A DNA stretch of 57,596 nt, from the NCBI GenBank assembly GCA_913060515.1, contig CAJXRZ010000036.1, positions 1 to 57,596 on the forward strand. The letters are read 5' to 3'. This DNA is from an uncultured Pseudomonadota bacterium (GTDB taxonomy: Bacteria; Myxococcota_A; UBA796; CAJQPC01). Shown here piece by piece: positions 16,573 to 25,772 of this stretch. The translations under genes and the position numbers were made by a program. The notes under the pieces are model-generated. The model was not told the DNA's origin and searched no databases. It worked only from the letters and a program-made list of their open reading frames with translations. Each line of letters starts with the position of its first letter. Within the stretch, counting starts at the first letter, position 1.

Positions 16573-16994
16573 GAAGCGCGGGCTGGGTGCTTCCATGCAG
16601 CCGCAAAACCCATGGCGGCCATCACCAAGAACATGCCCGGTGCCAGCGCAGGCGAGGCGCCCAAGATGGCCTCGGTCAGCAGCTCCACGGTGGATGCAGC
16701 AGGGCGGATCTCGGCCTCGAAGGCGTAGTTGTGCTCCAAGTGCTCCCAGATCCCAAAGAGCCCACCGGCAGCGACCAAGACCATCGCGCCTTGGAGGGCA
16801 CGCAGGGTCTTCTTGGAGGGGGCGAGCCAGAGTCCCAAGGCGCTCACCGTGCCCAGCGCTGCGAGCCCGAAGGGCACCCACTGCACCGGTGAAGCGGTGT
16901 GCCCGCCCAAGGCCAGCTCAGCACAGGCCCCAAGCGCGCTGGCGCACACCAGGCCCAGAAAGGCCCGGCGCAACCCCAGCTCGACGGGGCTCAT
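16569..16994 (-). CDS. Small multi-pass membrane protein, unknown
   Basis: A 141-residue protein with about four hydrophobic segments: AFLGLVCASALGACAEL, VPFGLAALGTVSALGLWL, AMVLVAAGGLFGIWEH and APGMFLVMAAMGFAAAW. I do not recognise a specific family. HLEHNYAFEAEIRP lies between spans 3 and 4. Its ATG overlaps the upstream lipoprotein stop (ATGA), so the two are co-translated. It converges with and overlaps the AAA+ ATPase stop by 4 bp, which marks the end of the eCIS locus on this side. Confidence 0.65.
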   Translation of the reverse strand: MSPVELGLRRAFLGLVCASALGACAELALGGHTASPVQWVPFGLAALGTVSALGLWLAPSKKTLRALQGAMVLVAAGGLFGIWEHLEHNYAFEAEIRPAASTVELLTEAILGASPALAPGMFLVMAAMGFAAAWKHPARAS

Positions 16995-17560
16995 GGAGTC
17001 AGCATCGCCTTGGCGCCGGGGTAGTCGGCCTCAGCCACAACTTCCACCAGAGCGTTCAAGAAGGCGTCCCGGTCTGCATAGGGCCGCTTGGCGATCAGCT
17101 CCTCGGCCTCGGCCAAGGAGACTCCCGAGAGCTGGGCCATGGTCTGGGCGTCACAGGCGTTGGGGTCCACGGGTACGAAGACGTTGCGCTCGTACTGGGC
17201 GATGGTTGGCGCATCGACGTACTTGCCCATCTCCTTGCGGAACTGCGCGATGGAGACGTAGGGCCGGTACTCCTCGAACTCGTGAACCATCTTGTCGCCA
17301 ATCCCTGGAACGCCAGCCTTGATCTGCTCTTTGGTGGCGGTGTTCAGGTTGACGGTTGGGGCAGGCACAAAGGCCGCGGCAGCCTCTGCTTCTGCGGCCG
17401 CATCTGCCTCAGCCATGGACAAGGCCTCATCGATGACGGCCTGCTCCTCCTCTGAGGGCACCTCCGCAGCCGCTTCAGGAGCGGGCGCTTCAGGGGTTTC
17501 AGTGCAGGCCGTTCCCAGCAGCAAAGCAAAGGAGGCGATTGGAAGCAGTCGACGCAGCAT
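16991..17560 (-). CDS. Lipoprotein with ComEA-like helix-hairpin-helix domain
   Basis: A 189-residue lipoprotein from ATG 17560 (AGAGGACC site). The signal peptide LLPIASFALLLGTACTE ends in a lipobox with Cys. A low-complexity Ala/Glu linker (about residues 25-62) leads to a ComEA-type HhH (NLNTATKEQIKAGVPGIGDKM), a sequence-independent DNA-binding or protein-interaction motif in competence proteins. A second degenerate HhH is visible at CDAQTMAQLSGVSLAEAEEL. An envelope-anchored HhH protein could bind incoming DNA, but no other competence gene is adjacent. An upstream in-frame start at 17587 would spoil the signal peptide. Confidence 0.75.
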   Translation of the reverse strand: MLRRLLPIASFALLLGTACTETPEAPAPEAAAEVPSEEEQAVIDEALSMAEADAAAEAEAAAAFVPAPTVNLNTATKEQIKAGVPGIGDKMVHEFEEYRPYVSIAQFRKEMGKYVDAPTIAQYERNVFVPVDPNACDAQTMAQLSGVSLAEAEELIAKRPYADRDAFLNALVEVVAEADYPGAKAMLTP

Positions 17561-17614
17561 GGTGGTCCTCTTGAAAGTCGATATCAATTAGTCCGACTTT
17601 GGCCAGCCTGCCAG

Positions 17615-18478
17615 CTACTTGGCCCAGTCGTAGGCATCAAAGGTCTCGACCCGCTGCAGCACAACCCGCTGGTTGAGGTAGTCGCTGTTGAAGACCTTGG
17701 TCAGGTTCTGTGCGGTGGGAACACCGGTGAGCACCTGCTCGTTGCGCACCATCTGACCTGTGGCGGTGTCAAAGACACCCTGGCCGCTGAGCATCAAGGA
17801 GACGGTGTTGTCGGCTCCATTCTCCACATCAGCGCCGGCGATGGTGACGGCCTCTCCTGCGCTCATGAAGGTCATCAAGCTGCCCTCGGTCGAGGCCACC
17901 TCGTGCATCAGGCGAACGCCGCCAGCCGTGCCGCTGGTGCTGAGGAGCTGCATCGCAATGGGAGATCCCTTCTGCTTCCACGCCTCGCTGGTGTCGCCGT
18001 CCTTGGGGAACTGGATGTCCAGGGGCGCGAGCAAGCGGGTCGCCAGCTGACGCTGACGCTCGATGACGCTGGCCTCGCGGGAGGTGGTGCGCTCTGGGCC
18101 TTCCAGGTCGACACGCTTGATGCGGCCGGAGGTGTCGATCTCCATGACCAGGGAGGAGCTCTCGTAGGTCTCCTCATACTCGGCGAAGACCGCGTTCAGC
18201 ATTTCCTGCTTCTTGGAGTCTACGGCCACGCCGCTTAGCTTGGCGTGGTCGATCTCACAGGTGACCTCGATGAGCTTCTTGCCCTGCCCCACGCAGGAGA
18301 AGGCCAGCTTCATGTCGAACTCGCCGCCACGTGCCTCGTTGTTCTCACGGGCTAGGAACCACAGCGGGAAGCCGGCCACCATGGTCATCTCGCTGACATA
18401 ACGGACGGGCGTTTCACTCCACTGCCACTGTGGTGTGGGGGCTTGAGCCTCGGCGCTTGCCAGAAGAAGAAGGAGCAT
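17615..18478 (-). CDS. Secreted protein of unknown function
   Basis: A 287-residue exported protein with a short signal peptide (MLLLLLASAEAQA). The mature part is mixed strand/helix, begins TPQWQWSETPVRYVSEM, and has a single Cys pair region (FSCVGQGKKLIEVTCEI) that may form a disulfide. A strand-rich segment with LVMEIDTSGRIKRVDLEG resembles periplasmic lipoprotein-like folds that track a polynomial of a measured variable, but I recognise no family. It is followed by the HhH lipoprotein after a 54-bp gap and preceded by an outer-membrane-type protein, all leftward, suggesting a cell-envelope cluster. Confidence 0.6.
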   Translation of the reverse strand: MLLLLLASAEAQAPTPQWQWSETPVRYVSEMTMVAGFPLWFLARENNEARGGEFDMKLAFSCVGQGKKLIEVTCEIDHAKLSGVAVDSKKQEMLNAVFAEYEETYESSSLVMEIDTSGRIKRVDLEGPERTTSREASVIERQRQLATRLLAPLDIQFPKDGDTSEAWKQKGSPIAMQLLSTSGTAGGVRLMHEVASTEGSLMTFMSAGEAVTIAGADVENGADNTVSLMLSGQGVFDTATGQMVRNEQVLTGVPTAQNLTKVFNSDYLNQRVVLQRVETFDAYDWAK

Positions 18479-18540
18479 GTGTGCCTCGTTTGGACCCTAA
18501 ACCCCCCAGGGTTGGGCCGAATGCCATGTGTGGGAATCGA

Positions 18541-20073
18541 CTAAAAGCTGGACTGGAATCCAACCCGAAGGCCGCCGTTTACCAGGGTGGTGTCGGCCGG
18601 GAAGACCCCAGAGTCTTGCCAACTCTGTAGGGGCTCACTGGTCCAACCGTGCAGCGTGACCTTGAACCAGTTGCCAGTACCCATGGGGATACCCATGGTC
18701 ACTCGGCCACCGTAGCCTTGCCAGCCCGGAGAGAAAAAGCCGTAGTTGCCGGCCAGCAACAAGGTCGGACGACCCTGTTGGTTCGGCCGCAGCACGTAGA
18801 TGCCCAAGCCGCCGTAAGCTTTGACGTAGATGGGGATGTCCAGGTTCTCGCTGGCGCTCAGCTGCCCTTCCACGCCATACGCCAAGCTGCGGGTCGGCGT
18901 GATGTTGACCTCTGCCCCACCGACGATGGCCAGGTTGTAGATGCCCAGCTCCATGTCGAAGGCGCCCTGGGCTGCAGGGGCGAAGAGCATGGTGCCGTTG
19001 TTGTTCGGCTCGTTGGGGTCGGTAAACCGGAAGGCCGCTGTGCCTACGCCACCACCGCCAACTTCAGCGCCGAGCGTGAAGGTCACGACCTGGGGCTTGT
19101 GCAGCACCGCGTTGTCCGAGAAGGGCACCACGGAGACCTTGCCCTCGGGGTCCAGGCTCGCCAAGTAGACGGGCGCGCCAGGGTGCTGCTGGGAGAGCTG
19201 CTCAATGGCCGTAGAGACGTCCTCTGGCAGTCCATCGGAGGCCCCGACACTGACCCGGCGGTCTGCCTGCGCCAGCTCGCGGTCGTCAACCAACCGAGGC
19301 ATCTCCACCGGTGTACCCGGGAAGATGTCCACCTCGCCGCGGCCTGTGATGAGGCCGTCTACGACGACATGGACCCAGTGGTGACCCGGCGAGAGTTCAA
19401 CCTTGCCGCCAAGAATCTCAGTAGGGCGACCATCGACCACCAACTGAGTGCCGTCGGGCAGCTCGCCGGTCATCAGCGAGCCCTTGGCCATCGAAGGCAA
19501 AGCCTCCACGAGGGAGAGCAGGTCCTTGTAGGAGCTTCCAGTACGCACATCGGAGCGAACCCAAGACCGGTCAGGCTCCAGGACTGCGGCGCTGAGCAAC
19601 GCCTTGTTGGCCACCATGCCGGGGAGCTCCAGGCGCAGGTCCTGGGCGTCTCCAGAGTTTGCCAAGTCCGCCTCTGAGAAGGCCAAATCCACCGCGGCGC
19701 CAAGCAAGGTCAACGCGGCCACCACTTGGGCACGGTCCTCCTCGTTTCGAATCACGGAGATGGGCTCCAAGGCTGCCGTCAGCTCCTGAGCGATGGAGAG
19801 CTCCACATCGAACTCGTCGAAGCGCTCATTGCTGCCCTCGATGGCCCGGGCCAGATCCGCATAGGCGCGGGTGTCAGAGTCCTGCCAAGGAGAGGGAGGA
19901 AACGCGAGGTTTGCCCCCGTGTACTGCTGAGGTTCTCCACCGGAGAGACGCGCGACCTTGCGGACGAGCTTCTCCTCGGGGAGGGTGGCCTCGACCCAGA
20001 TCACAACGGGCGCAGGCTGGGCCTGCTGTTGTGCTTGGGCGGGCGCGGCGAGCCAAGGGAGAAGAAGCAGCAT
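18541..20073 (-). CDS. Secreted protein with PEGA-like middle and C-terminal barrel-like region
   Basis: A 510-residue exported protein. Signal peptide MLLLPWLAAPAQA. Residues ~20-200 look helical. A PEGA-like strand pattern lies near residues 200-255 (LPDGTQLVVDGRPTEILGGKVEL, SPGHHWVHVVVDG). The C-terminal ~180 residues alternate hydrophobic and polar positions with Gly/aromatic turns and end in Phe (LRVGFQSSF), typical of an outer-membrane beta-barrel. ATG 20073 gives a clean signal peptide; a TTG at 20085 overlapping the upstream stop is the alternative. It is coupled to the next outer-membrane protein upstream. Its function is unknown. Confidence 0.6.
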   Translation of the reverse strand: MLLLLPWLAAPAQAQQQAQPAPVVIWVEATLPEEKLVRKVARLSGGEPQQYTGANLAFPPSPWQDSDTRAYADLARAIEGSNERFDEFDVELSIAQELTAALEPISVIRNEEDRAQVVAALTLLGAAVDLAFSEADLANSGDAQDLRLELPGMVANKALLSAAVLEPDRSWVRSDVRTGSSYKDLLSLVEALPSMAKGSLMTGELPDGTQLVVDGRPTEILGGKVELSPGHHWVHVVVDGLITGRGEVDIFPGTPVEMPRLVDDRELAQADRRVSVGASDGLPEDVSTAIEQLSQQHPGAPVYLASLDPEGKVSVVPFSDNAVLHKPQVVTFTLGAEVGGGGVGTAAFRFTDPNEPNNNGTMLFAPAAQGAFDMELGIYNLAIVGGAEVNITPTRSLAYGVEGQLSASENLDIPIYVKAYGGLGIYVLRPNQQGRPTLLLAGNYGFFSPGWQGYGGRVTMGIPMGTGNWFKVTLHGWTSEPLQSWQDSGVFPADTTLVNGGLRVGFQSSF

Positions 20074-20081
20074 GTTCAAAC

Positions 20082-21956
20082 TCAAAAGGTAGTCCCCACG
20101 CCAGCGGTGAAGCCAAAGACCGGGAAGGCCGTCTGGCTCTGCTGGATGGAGTCGGCCAGTGGAAGGGCGACACCGCCGCGGAGGTCAAAGTCGACCATTG
20201 GGCGAACCCGGTCGCCGGCCTGGAGGGCGTCGATGGGCGGCTGCCAGGAGTAGCCAAAGTGTGCGGTGGTGGAGACCGCGTGGGGTGTGTTCAGCCCGCC
20301 GACCCGCAAGGCGAAGCGTGGCCCGAAGCCCAGGGCCGCGTCGCGACCCACCAGAACCCCGACGGAACCGTAGATGTTCCGCTGCCAGAATCGGTAGTGG
20401 AGCGCCACCGGCTTGGGCTCCTCTTCGACGCCACTGTCGACCACACGAATCTCTCCATCCGCGTACGGACCGGCGTGACTAGGCGTGCGGTAGAGCTCGG
20501 TCCAGGCCCCGTCATTGGAGAGGTTGTAGGCGTGCTCGATGCCAAAGCCCACCATCAAGCGAGAGAAGTGCCCACGCAGCGCGAAGTCCAGTGGCAGCCC
20601 CCCAGCGTTGAGGTCGTAGTCGGCGCTGACGAAGGTCAAGGGGTCATCGACCAAGCCTTGGTCTTCAATGTCCGGACCGATGCTGACTGAAGCACCGTTG
20701 TAGAGGATGCCTGAGCTCATCGTGGCGGCGAAGCGCACGGGGTAGCCATCTCCGGCTCCGCCGACCCGCTGGAGCGTGCCGGAAGTGCGCTCGTAGCGCC
20801 AAATGAAGACCTTGTTTGGGTTTCCGTAGCGCGGCACCGCGATGTAGATCTCAGCGGAGCCATGCAGCTTGGCGTAAATGGCCAAGAAGTTCAGGATGTC
20901 GCCGTCGAGCTCTGGGCTGCACTCATTGGGGTGCAGCATGAGCTGGTCGATGAAGTCGATGCCCATCTTCTTACGGGCGTCGTTCCGAACGAAGTAGGCC
21001 TTGTCCTCGAACTTGTCTACGACGAGCTGATCAGAGAGGGAATGCCCGGTGTCCTTGCGCTTCATGTAGATGTCGAGACGGCCCAGGGGGACCAGAACCT
21101 GTCCCTCTTCGTCCACTTCCACCGGCAAGCCGTTCAGGAAGACCTCGTACTCCTCATCGAAGGTCTCCTTGTCGAAGAAGTCCTCCAGCTCAAAGTCGAT
21201 GGGGAAAGTCGGAAATGCACCGTCCTGCAGCTCGGTGAGGTAGTAGTTCACCATGCCCTTGACCTCTTGGTTGGTCAGGGTGGAGAGCAGGCTGGGGTCC
21301 TGGAGCGCCATCGTGGCCGCCAGGTAGTGGTAGTAGTTGACCGAGCGGTCGCCGATGTTCTCGTAGAAGGGCGGACCGCCGTCATCGGAGTTCTCGGCCG
21401 CGTAGCCGATCATGGTGTAGAGCAGGAAGACAGGCTCCCGCTGCTCCACCTTCTCCATGAACCAGATCAGGTCCTCTTTTCTTCGGAGTTCCTTGCCGCG
21501 CAGCCCCCACTCTCCGGGGCTCAGGTCGTTCCAAGAAAGCTTTGAGGTGTCCTCGGCGGCCTGTCGCACCAGCTCCAGGTTGCCATCTGGCACGCGGGCC
21601 GGCTGGTCCACAGGCTTAATGGCGCGGTCTGGGAACTTGCGTCCGTTCTGGTACAGGTCCACCGAGGGGAAGAAGAGTCCATCGGCACGGTCGATGCGGC
21701 TGCGCACATTGCGCTGGATGGTCTCGTCTTGGTAGTCCACGCTGGTGTCAGGCCACTTCAGGACCACAACACGCGCCGCCTTGTCCTTCCGCTTTTGAGC
21801 CGCAGCCTTTTCCGCGTCCGAGATCTCCTCGACTTGCTCTTCCTTCTTCTCTCCAAAGAGAGGCGCGGCAGGTTCAACGAGGGCGCCTTCTGGGCCGGAG
21901 GCAGAGGCCTGCACGGGACTGGAGAAGAAGGCAATCAGAAGGGCGAAGACGTACAT
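20082..21956 (-). CDS. Large exported protein with C-terminal outer-membrane barrel-like region
   Basis: A 624-residue exported protein. The signal peptide from ATG 21956 is YVFALLIAFFSSPVQASA. The N-terminal ~300 residues are charged and helix/strand mixed (AEKAAAQKRKDKAARVVVLKW near the start). A middle segment has IYIAVPRYGNPNKVFIWRYE. The last ~200 residues show alternating strands and end FGFTAGVGTTF with a terminal Phe, the signature that lets the BAM machinery insert barrels. It resembles no family I can name. It overlaps the following gene by 3-4 bp, and the pair looks like one functional unit. ATG 22007 further upstream is less likely because it displaces the signal peptide. Confidence 0.6.
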   Translation of the reverse strand: MYVFALLIAFFSSPVQASASGPEGALVEPAAPLFGEKKEEQVEEISDAEKAAAQKRKDKAARVVVLKWPDTSVDYQDETIQRNVRSRIDRADGLFFPSVDLYQNGRKFPDRAIKPVDQPARVPDGNLELVRQAAEDTSKLSWNDLSPGEWGLRGKELRRKEDLIWFMEKVEQREPVFLLYTMIGYAAENSDDGGPPFYENIGDRSVNYYHYLAATMALQDPSLLSTLTNQEVKGMVNYYLTELQDGAFPTFPIDFELEDFFDKETFDEEYEVFLNGLPVEVDEEGQVLVPLGRLDIYMKRKDTGHSLSDQLVVDKFEDKAYFVRNDARKKMGIDFIDQLMLHPNECSPELDGDILNFLAIYAKLHGSAEIYIAVPRYGNPNKVFIWRYERTSGTLQRVGGAGDGYPVRFAATMSSGILYNGASVSIGPDIEDQGLVDDPLTFVSADYDLNAGGLPLDFALRGHFSRLMVGFGIEHAYNLSNDGAWTELYRTPSHAGPYADGEIRVVDSGVEEEPKPVALHYRFWQRNIYGSVGVLVGRDAALGFGPRFALRVGGLNTPHAVSTTAHFGYSWQPPIDALQAGDRVRPMVDFDLRGGVALPLADSIQQSQTAFPVFGFTAGVGTTF

Positions 21957-22043
21957 CGCGGCTCTCGGGGTGAAGCGCAGCTTAGCGCAGGGGCTCCAAG
22001 CGAGCACCCAAGCTGGGGTGGACAGGCGGGTTTGAAGAAACCC

Positions 22044-24233
22044 CTAGCGGCAGTTGGCCGTGCCTCCATCGATGCTGCAAGACACTGCGCGGCCGCCACC
22101 CACGTTGTTGAAGACGGCCTTGGCTCCATGACCGGAGAAGGTCAGCTTGCAGCCGCTGCTGGGGACGTTGCTAAAGTTGGCCTTGCCGCCTGAGATGGAG
22201 CGCCGGTCTCGGGTTCCATCGCTACAGTCCAGGTTTACCTTGGTCGGAGGACCGGTGACCTTGATCGACAGACTCCCTGAGGGGGTCTTGGGTTTGGTGG
22301 TCGTGCTGCCGCCAGTGCTCGTGGTCGTTCCGGTGCGCTGGCCACCCTTGGACTTGCTGCCGGATTTGCTGACCGGCTTGGCCGCCGGGGCATCTCCACC
22401 CGTGTCTGAACTTCGTTCGACCTCTGCAACCACGGGCTTGCTCGTGGTGCCCGTGATGGGCTTCTGGTCGCTGCCAGCGACGATGGGGTCCCCGCGTCCG
22501 GAGTCACTGTCCTTGTTCCAACTTCCCCAGACGGCGAAGAAGGTCGCTACGCCCAAGAGCGCAAACATGCCAAGGATGATGAAGGCCACGCGCTTGGACT
22601 CTGTGCGCCCCGAGTCATTGGCCGGGGGCGGAACCGGAGCCCCACCTGCGGGGCCCTGTGGAGAGACTGGACCGCCAGCTTTGTACTCCGCAACGGGCCC
22701 TTGCGCGATGGGCGAACCAACCGCCACCGGGCCGGCCGCAACGGGCCCACCCACCGGCGCCATTGGCCGCGGTGCCGCCGCAGGCGCTGCCACCACTGGC
22801 GATGGCGCCACTGGAGCTGCAGAAGGCGCAGGCCGTGCGGCCTCTTTGAGCTGCGGGATGGCAAAGAAAGCGGTCGCGCTGCCCTCGTCCGCGCCCAGAG
22901 CGTCGCCGAAGCCCTCGTCCAAATCCACAAACTCCAGCATGCCGGCATCTTGTGGGCTGCGGTTCCCAACTCCCGCTCCAGAAGTCGTCGCTGCGCGCGG
23001 CGGTGCCTGACGGGGAGTGGGCCGAGGGGGCGCTGGAGGGCGCTTGCGGGGCGCAGGATGTCCCTGTGTGGCCGGAGGCCCTTGTGGAGCGGCAGCTTCC
23101 TGTCGCTGCTGCCCCCGCCATGTAGACGGCTTCTCGGCAGCCCGTCGGGCCTGCGCATCACGCGCCATAGAAGCACGCAAGCGCTCCTCCATGGTCATGC
23201 GTTTCTTGGAGCCCGAGCTGGATGCCCCGCCGCTACGGGATGAACGACTGGTGCGCGCACCCGAGGCCCCTGGAGGGGCATCTGGATCCGGCGCTGCGGG
23301 CAAGTCGTAGATGCTGCCGAAGAAGAACTCGCAGAACTCCCCCAGGTAGCTGCCACGGTCCCGGTAGAGCTGGCGACGCAGGTCAACCAAGAGATCCTGG
23401 CCGGTCTGGTAACGAGTGTTCGGATTGGCCTGGAGCAAGCGCGCGATGATGGGGCCCACACCGGGCAGCTTGACCTCGAGCTCCTGAACTTGCTGGTGCA
23501 GCGCGCCACGCTCGATGGCATCGAAGATCTCGCCCATTGGGTCGCGGCTGTTCGCCGAGACGGTGTAGGCCGGCTTGTTCATGAAGAGCTCGTAGGCGAT
23601 CAAGCCCAGCGAGAAGAGGTCGCTGCGGTGGTCCACCAGCTGCCCGGAGGCTTGCTCGGGCGACATGTAGACCGGAGTGCCCTTGATGCGGTCGTTGGTC
23701 TCTGGCGCGTACTCACCGTTGTCCACGCGGGCCAGACCGAAGTCCAGGATCTTCACCTCCCCGCGGGGGGTGACCATGATGTTCTCGGGCTTGAGATCCC
23801 GGTGCACCAGCTGAAGGGCTTCGCCATTGTCAGAGGGTGTCGTCCACGCCTGGTAGAGCGCGTCTGCCAGCTCGCAGACCATCTCGATGGCCGCCTCTGT
23901 GAACACCTGCTCCCGCGCCCGAAGACACTCGTCCAGAAGCTGCCGCAGAGTCACGCCGTGAACGTGCTCCATCACCACCGCGTTCTCGTCCTTGAGGAAC
24001 TCAAAGACCCGCACGATGCCGCGGTGCTTGACCTCGTCTAAGAGCTCAAACTCACGAACGAGCAGCTCCCGATGGTGCGGATCGGCCCGGTGCAATTGCT
24101 TGATGGCAACCATGCGCCGTTTGCCAGCGCTGAGGCCGCGTCCAGGGACCTCGCCCACGCCGACAAAGACCTGGCCGAACTGGCCAGAGCCCAGCTCGCG
24201 AAGGATCTCGTAGTTCCGGATGTAGCGGCTCAA
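22044..24233 (-). CDS. Transmembrane Ser/Thr protein kinase (Pkn-type)
   Basis: A 729-residue Hanks-type kinase from TTG 24233. The kinase domain spans residues ~7-280: glycine loop LGSGQFGQV (14-22), VAIKQLHR Lys45, HRDLKPENIM (144-153), DFGLARV (164-170), activation segment GTPVYMSPEQASG. A Pro/Ala-rich linker (~310-545) leads to one membrane span VAFIILGMFALLGVATFFAVW near 555-577. A Ser/Thr-rich extracytoplasmic stalk then ends in a small Cys-containing strand domain (SLSIKVTGPPTKVNLDC) that resembles a PEGA-like sensor. Kinase catalytic residues are all intact. Neighbouring VWA and FHA genes are likely partners or substrates. Confidence 0.92.
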   Translation of the reverse strand: MSRYIRNYEILRELGSGQFGQVFVGVGEVPGRGLSAGKRRMVAIKQLHRADPHHRELLVREFELLDEVKHRGIVRVFEFLKDENAVVMEHVHGVTLRQLLDECLRAREQVFTEAAIEMVCELADALYQAWTTPSDNGEALQLVHRDLKPENIMVTPRGEVKILDFGLARVDNGEYAPETNDRIKGTPVYMSPEQASGQLVDHRSDLFSLGLIAYELFMNKPAYTVSANSRDPMGEIFDAIERGALHQQVQELEVKLPGVGPIIARLLQANPNTRYQTGQDLLVDLRRQLYRDRGSYLGEFCEFFFGSIYDLPAAPDPDAPPGASGARTSRSSRSGGASSSGSKKRMTMEERLRASMARDAQARRAAEKPSTWRGQQRQEAAAPQGPPATQGHPAPRKRPPAPPRPTPRQAPPRAATTSGAGVGNRSPQDAGMLEFVDLDEGFGDALGADEGSATAFFAIPQLKEAARPAPSAAPVAPSPVVAAPAAAPRPMAPVGGPVAAGPVAVGSPIAQGPVAEYKAGGPVSPQGPAGGAPVPPPANDSGRTESKRVAFIILGMFALLGVATFFAVWGSWNKDSDSGRGDPIVAGSDQKPITGTTSKPVVAEVERSSDTGGDAPAAKPVSKSGSKSKGGQRTGTTTSTGGSTTTKPKTPSGSLSIKVTGPPTKVNLDCSDGTRDRRSISGGKANFSNVPSSGCKLTFSGHGAKAVFNNVGGGRAVSCSIDGGTANCR

Positions 24234-24287
24234 GGCGCTCCCCTGGCGTTGGTGTGCACCAGTCTAACGTGCGGCGGGCCCGATCTC

Positions 24288-25772
24288 TTACCCCTTGGGT
24301 CCACCACGGGGCTTGCGACGGCCAGCCGCGATGCGCCGAATGTTGAAGAGCGCAGCTCCCAGAAAGGTTGCGCTGACCAGCATTCCAAGCACCGTCATGA
24401 CCACGCTGGCGGTGCGCCGGTATGGCACCGGCTCCACCCACCCGCGCAGCTCGGGATCCGAGGACAACTTGCCAGAGGGGGGGTCCAGCCAAGCGCTGGG
24501 CTGAATGGCGACGGTGCTCTCGCCCTGGGAGAAAGCCGTCAGCCGCACCTTGGTCACAAACTCACGCCGAAGGTAGGCAGGGTCAACCTGATAGCGTAGC
24601 TCAAACCAACGATACCGCGTGGCCGCAGCGTCCTGAAAGGCCTTGCCCAAGCCCTTTGAACCGCGGCTCACGTAGGCAAATCCACCACCGTGCCGCGCGA
24701 TCCACTCCAGGCTCACCCGGTCGATGCCCTCGCGCTCCAAGCCACCGTCGATGGTGCGTTTGGCATAGCGGCCACAGAGATCCTGGGGTTCCACCTTGGT
24801 CTTGCCAGCCTGAACGCCGCGAATCTGTTGGTCCAGGCCCGGCAGGCCGTCTCCCAGACCAACGGCGTAGACCAGGGGCAAGCTCATCGGATCCTGCGTG
24901 GCCAGATCCCGGGCTCCCTCCAGGTGCTCCAGAAGGTCGCTGAGACGGCGCGCGTTGTCCGCGCAACGGTCGTTGCCCTTCTCATTGTTGAACCCATCGG
25001 TGAGCACCACGATGACGGGCTGGGCCTGCTCCCGCGCCAAGAACTGGGCGATCTCAGGTTGCTGCAACAGCTCACCGCTGGCATAGCGCACCGCACCATA
25101 GAGATGGGTGTAGCCACGCAAGGGCTCGAGCTGACTGACCAGCTTGTCGTAGTGTTTGGGCCCCTTGACCACCCGGAGGTTGGGTCCAACAGGCTGTGGG
25201 TCCCCACTCGAGAAGTTCAGCAGAACCACCCCGTTCTCGCTGCCGGCGGGAAGAAAGCGGTCCACGACCGCAGGGTCCCGAAGAGCCTTGCGCACGCGCT
25301 CGATACGAGAGAGTGCCTTGCCGTCATCCTCCAACATCGAGCCTGAGCCATCGATGACGAGGATGAAGAGCTGGGGGTTGTCCACGGGGTCGTGGGGAAT
25401 GACCTGAACCCGGGAGTCCGCGTTGGTGCCCACCTCAAAGCCGTTGTGAAACACCGCCAGGTGCTCCCGCGTGACCGGTAGTGCCACCGCACCACCAGAG
25501 AGGGTGAAGCGCATCGAGAGGCGCACCTGCCCCGAGGCACGGTCGATGTACGGCATGCAGCGGTCAAAGTCGACGTCGGCGTTGTTGCAGTCCCGCTCAT
25601 CGGTGAACAGGTCGATCTGAAGCTGGCTGCCATCGGCAGGAATGTGCTCGCTGATGCGGAACGTGCTGCCGGCGACCGGCTCCACAGGGGTGTCCTTGCC
25701 GGCGCCGCCAATGGCCGCACCGCGCCCGCTGTCCCCACAGCCAAGGAGCAGCGCCAGGATTGCCGCGAGCAC
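24288..25772 (-). CDS. VWA-domain lipoprotein with C-terminal membrane span
   Basis: A 494-residue protein from GTG 25772 with AGGAGG upstream. Lipobox LALLLGC at Cys12. The VWA domain begins LFILVIDGSGSM, with the MIDAS DGSGS at residues 141-145, followed by a conserved DxSS-type core and VIVVLTDGFNNEKGND carrying the MIDAS Thr/Asp. Near the C-terminus FELRYQVDPAYLRREF and a membrane segment (VVMTVLGMLVSATFLGAALFNI) precede a basic cytoplasmic tail (RRIAAGRRKPRGG). Having both a lipobox and a C-terminal span is unusual. The start overlaps the upstream stop (TAGTG), tying it to the polytopic FHA-like protein. Confidence 0.82.
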   Translation of the reverse strand: MLAAILALLLGCGDSGRGAAIGGAGKDTPVEPVAGSTFRISEHIPADGSQLQIDLFTDERDCNNADVDFDRCMPYIDRASGQVRLSMRFTLSGGAVALPVTREHLAVFHNGFEVGTNADSRVQVIPHDPVDNPQLFILVIDGSGSMLEDDGKALSRIERVRKALRDPAVVDRFLPAGSENGVVLLNFSSGDPQPVGPNLRVVKGPKHYDKLVSQLEPLRGYTHLYGAVRYASGELLQQPEIAQFLAREQAQPVIVVLTDGFNNEKGNDRCADNARRLSDLLEHLEGARDLATQDPMSLPLVYAVGLGDGLPGLDQQIRGVQAGKTKVEPQDLCGRYAKRTIDGGLEREGIDRVSLEWIARHGGGFAYVSRGSKGLGKAFQDAAATRYRWFELRYQVDPAYLRREFVTKVRLTAFSQGESTVAIQPSAWLDPPSGKLSSDPELRGWVEPVPYRRTASVVMTVLGMLVSATFLGAALFNIRRIAAGRRKPRGGPKG

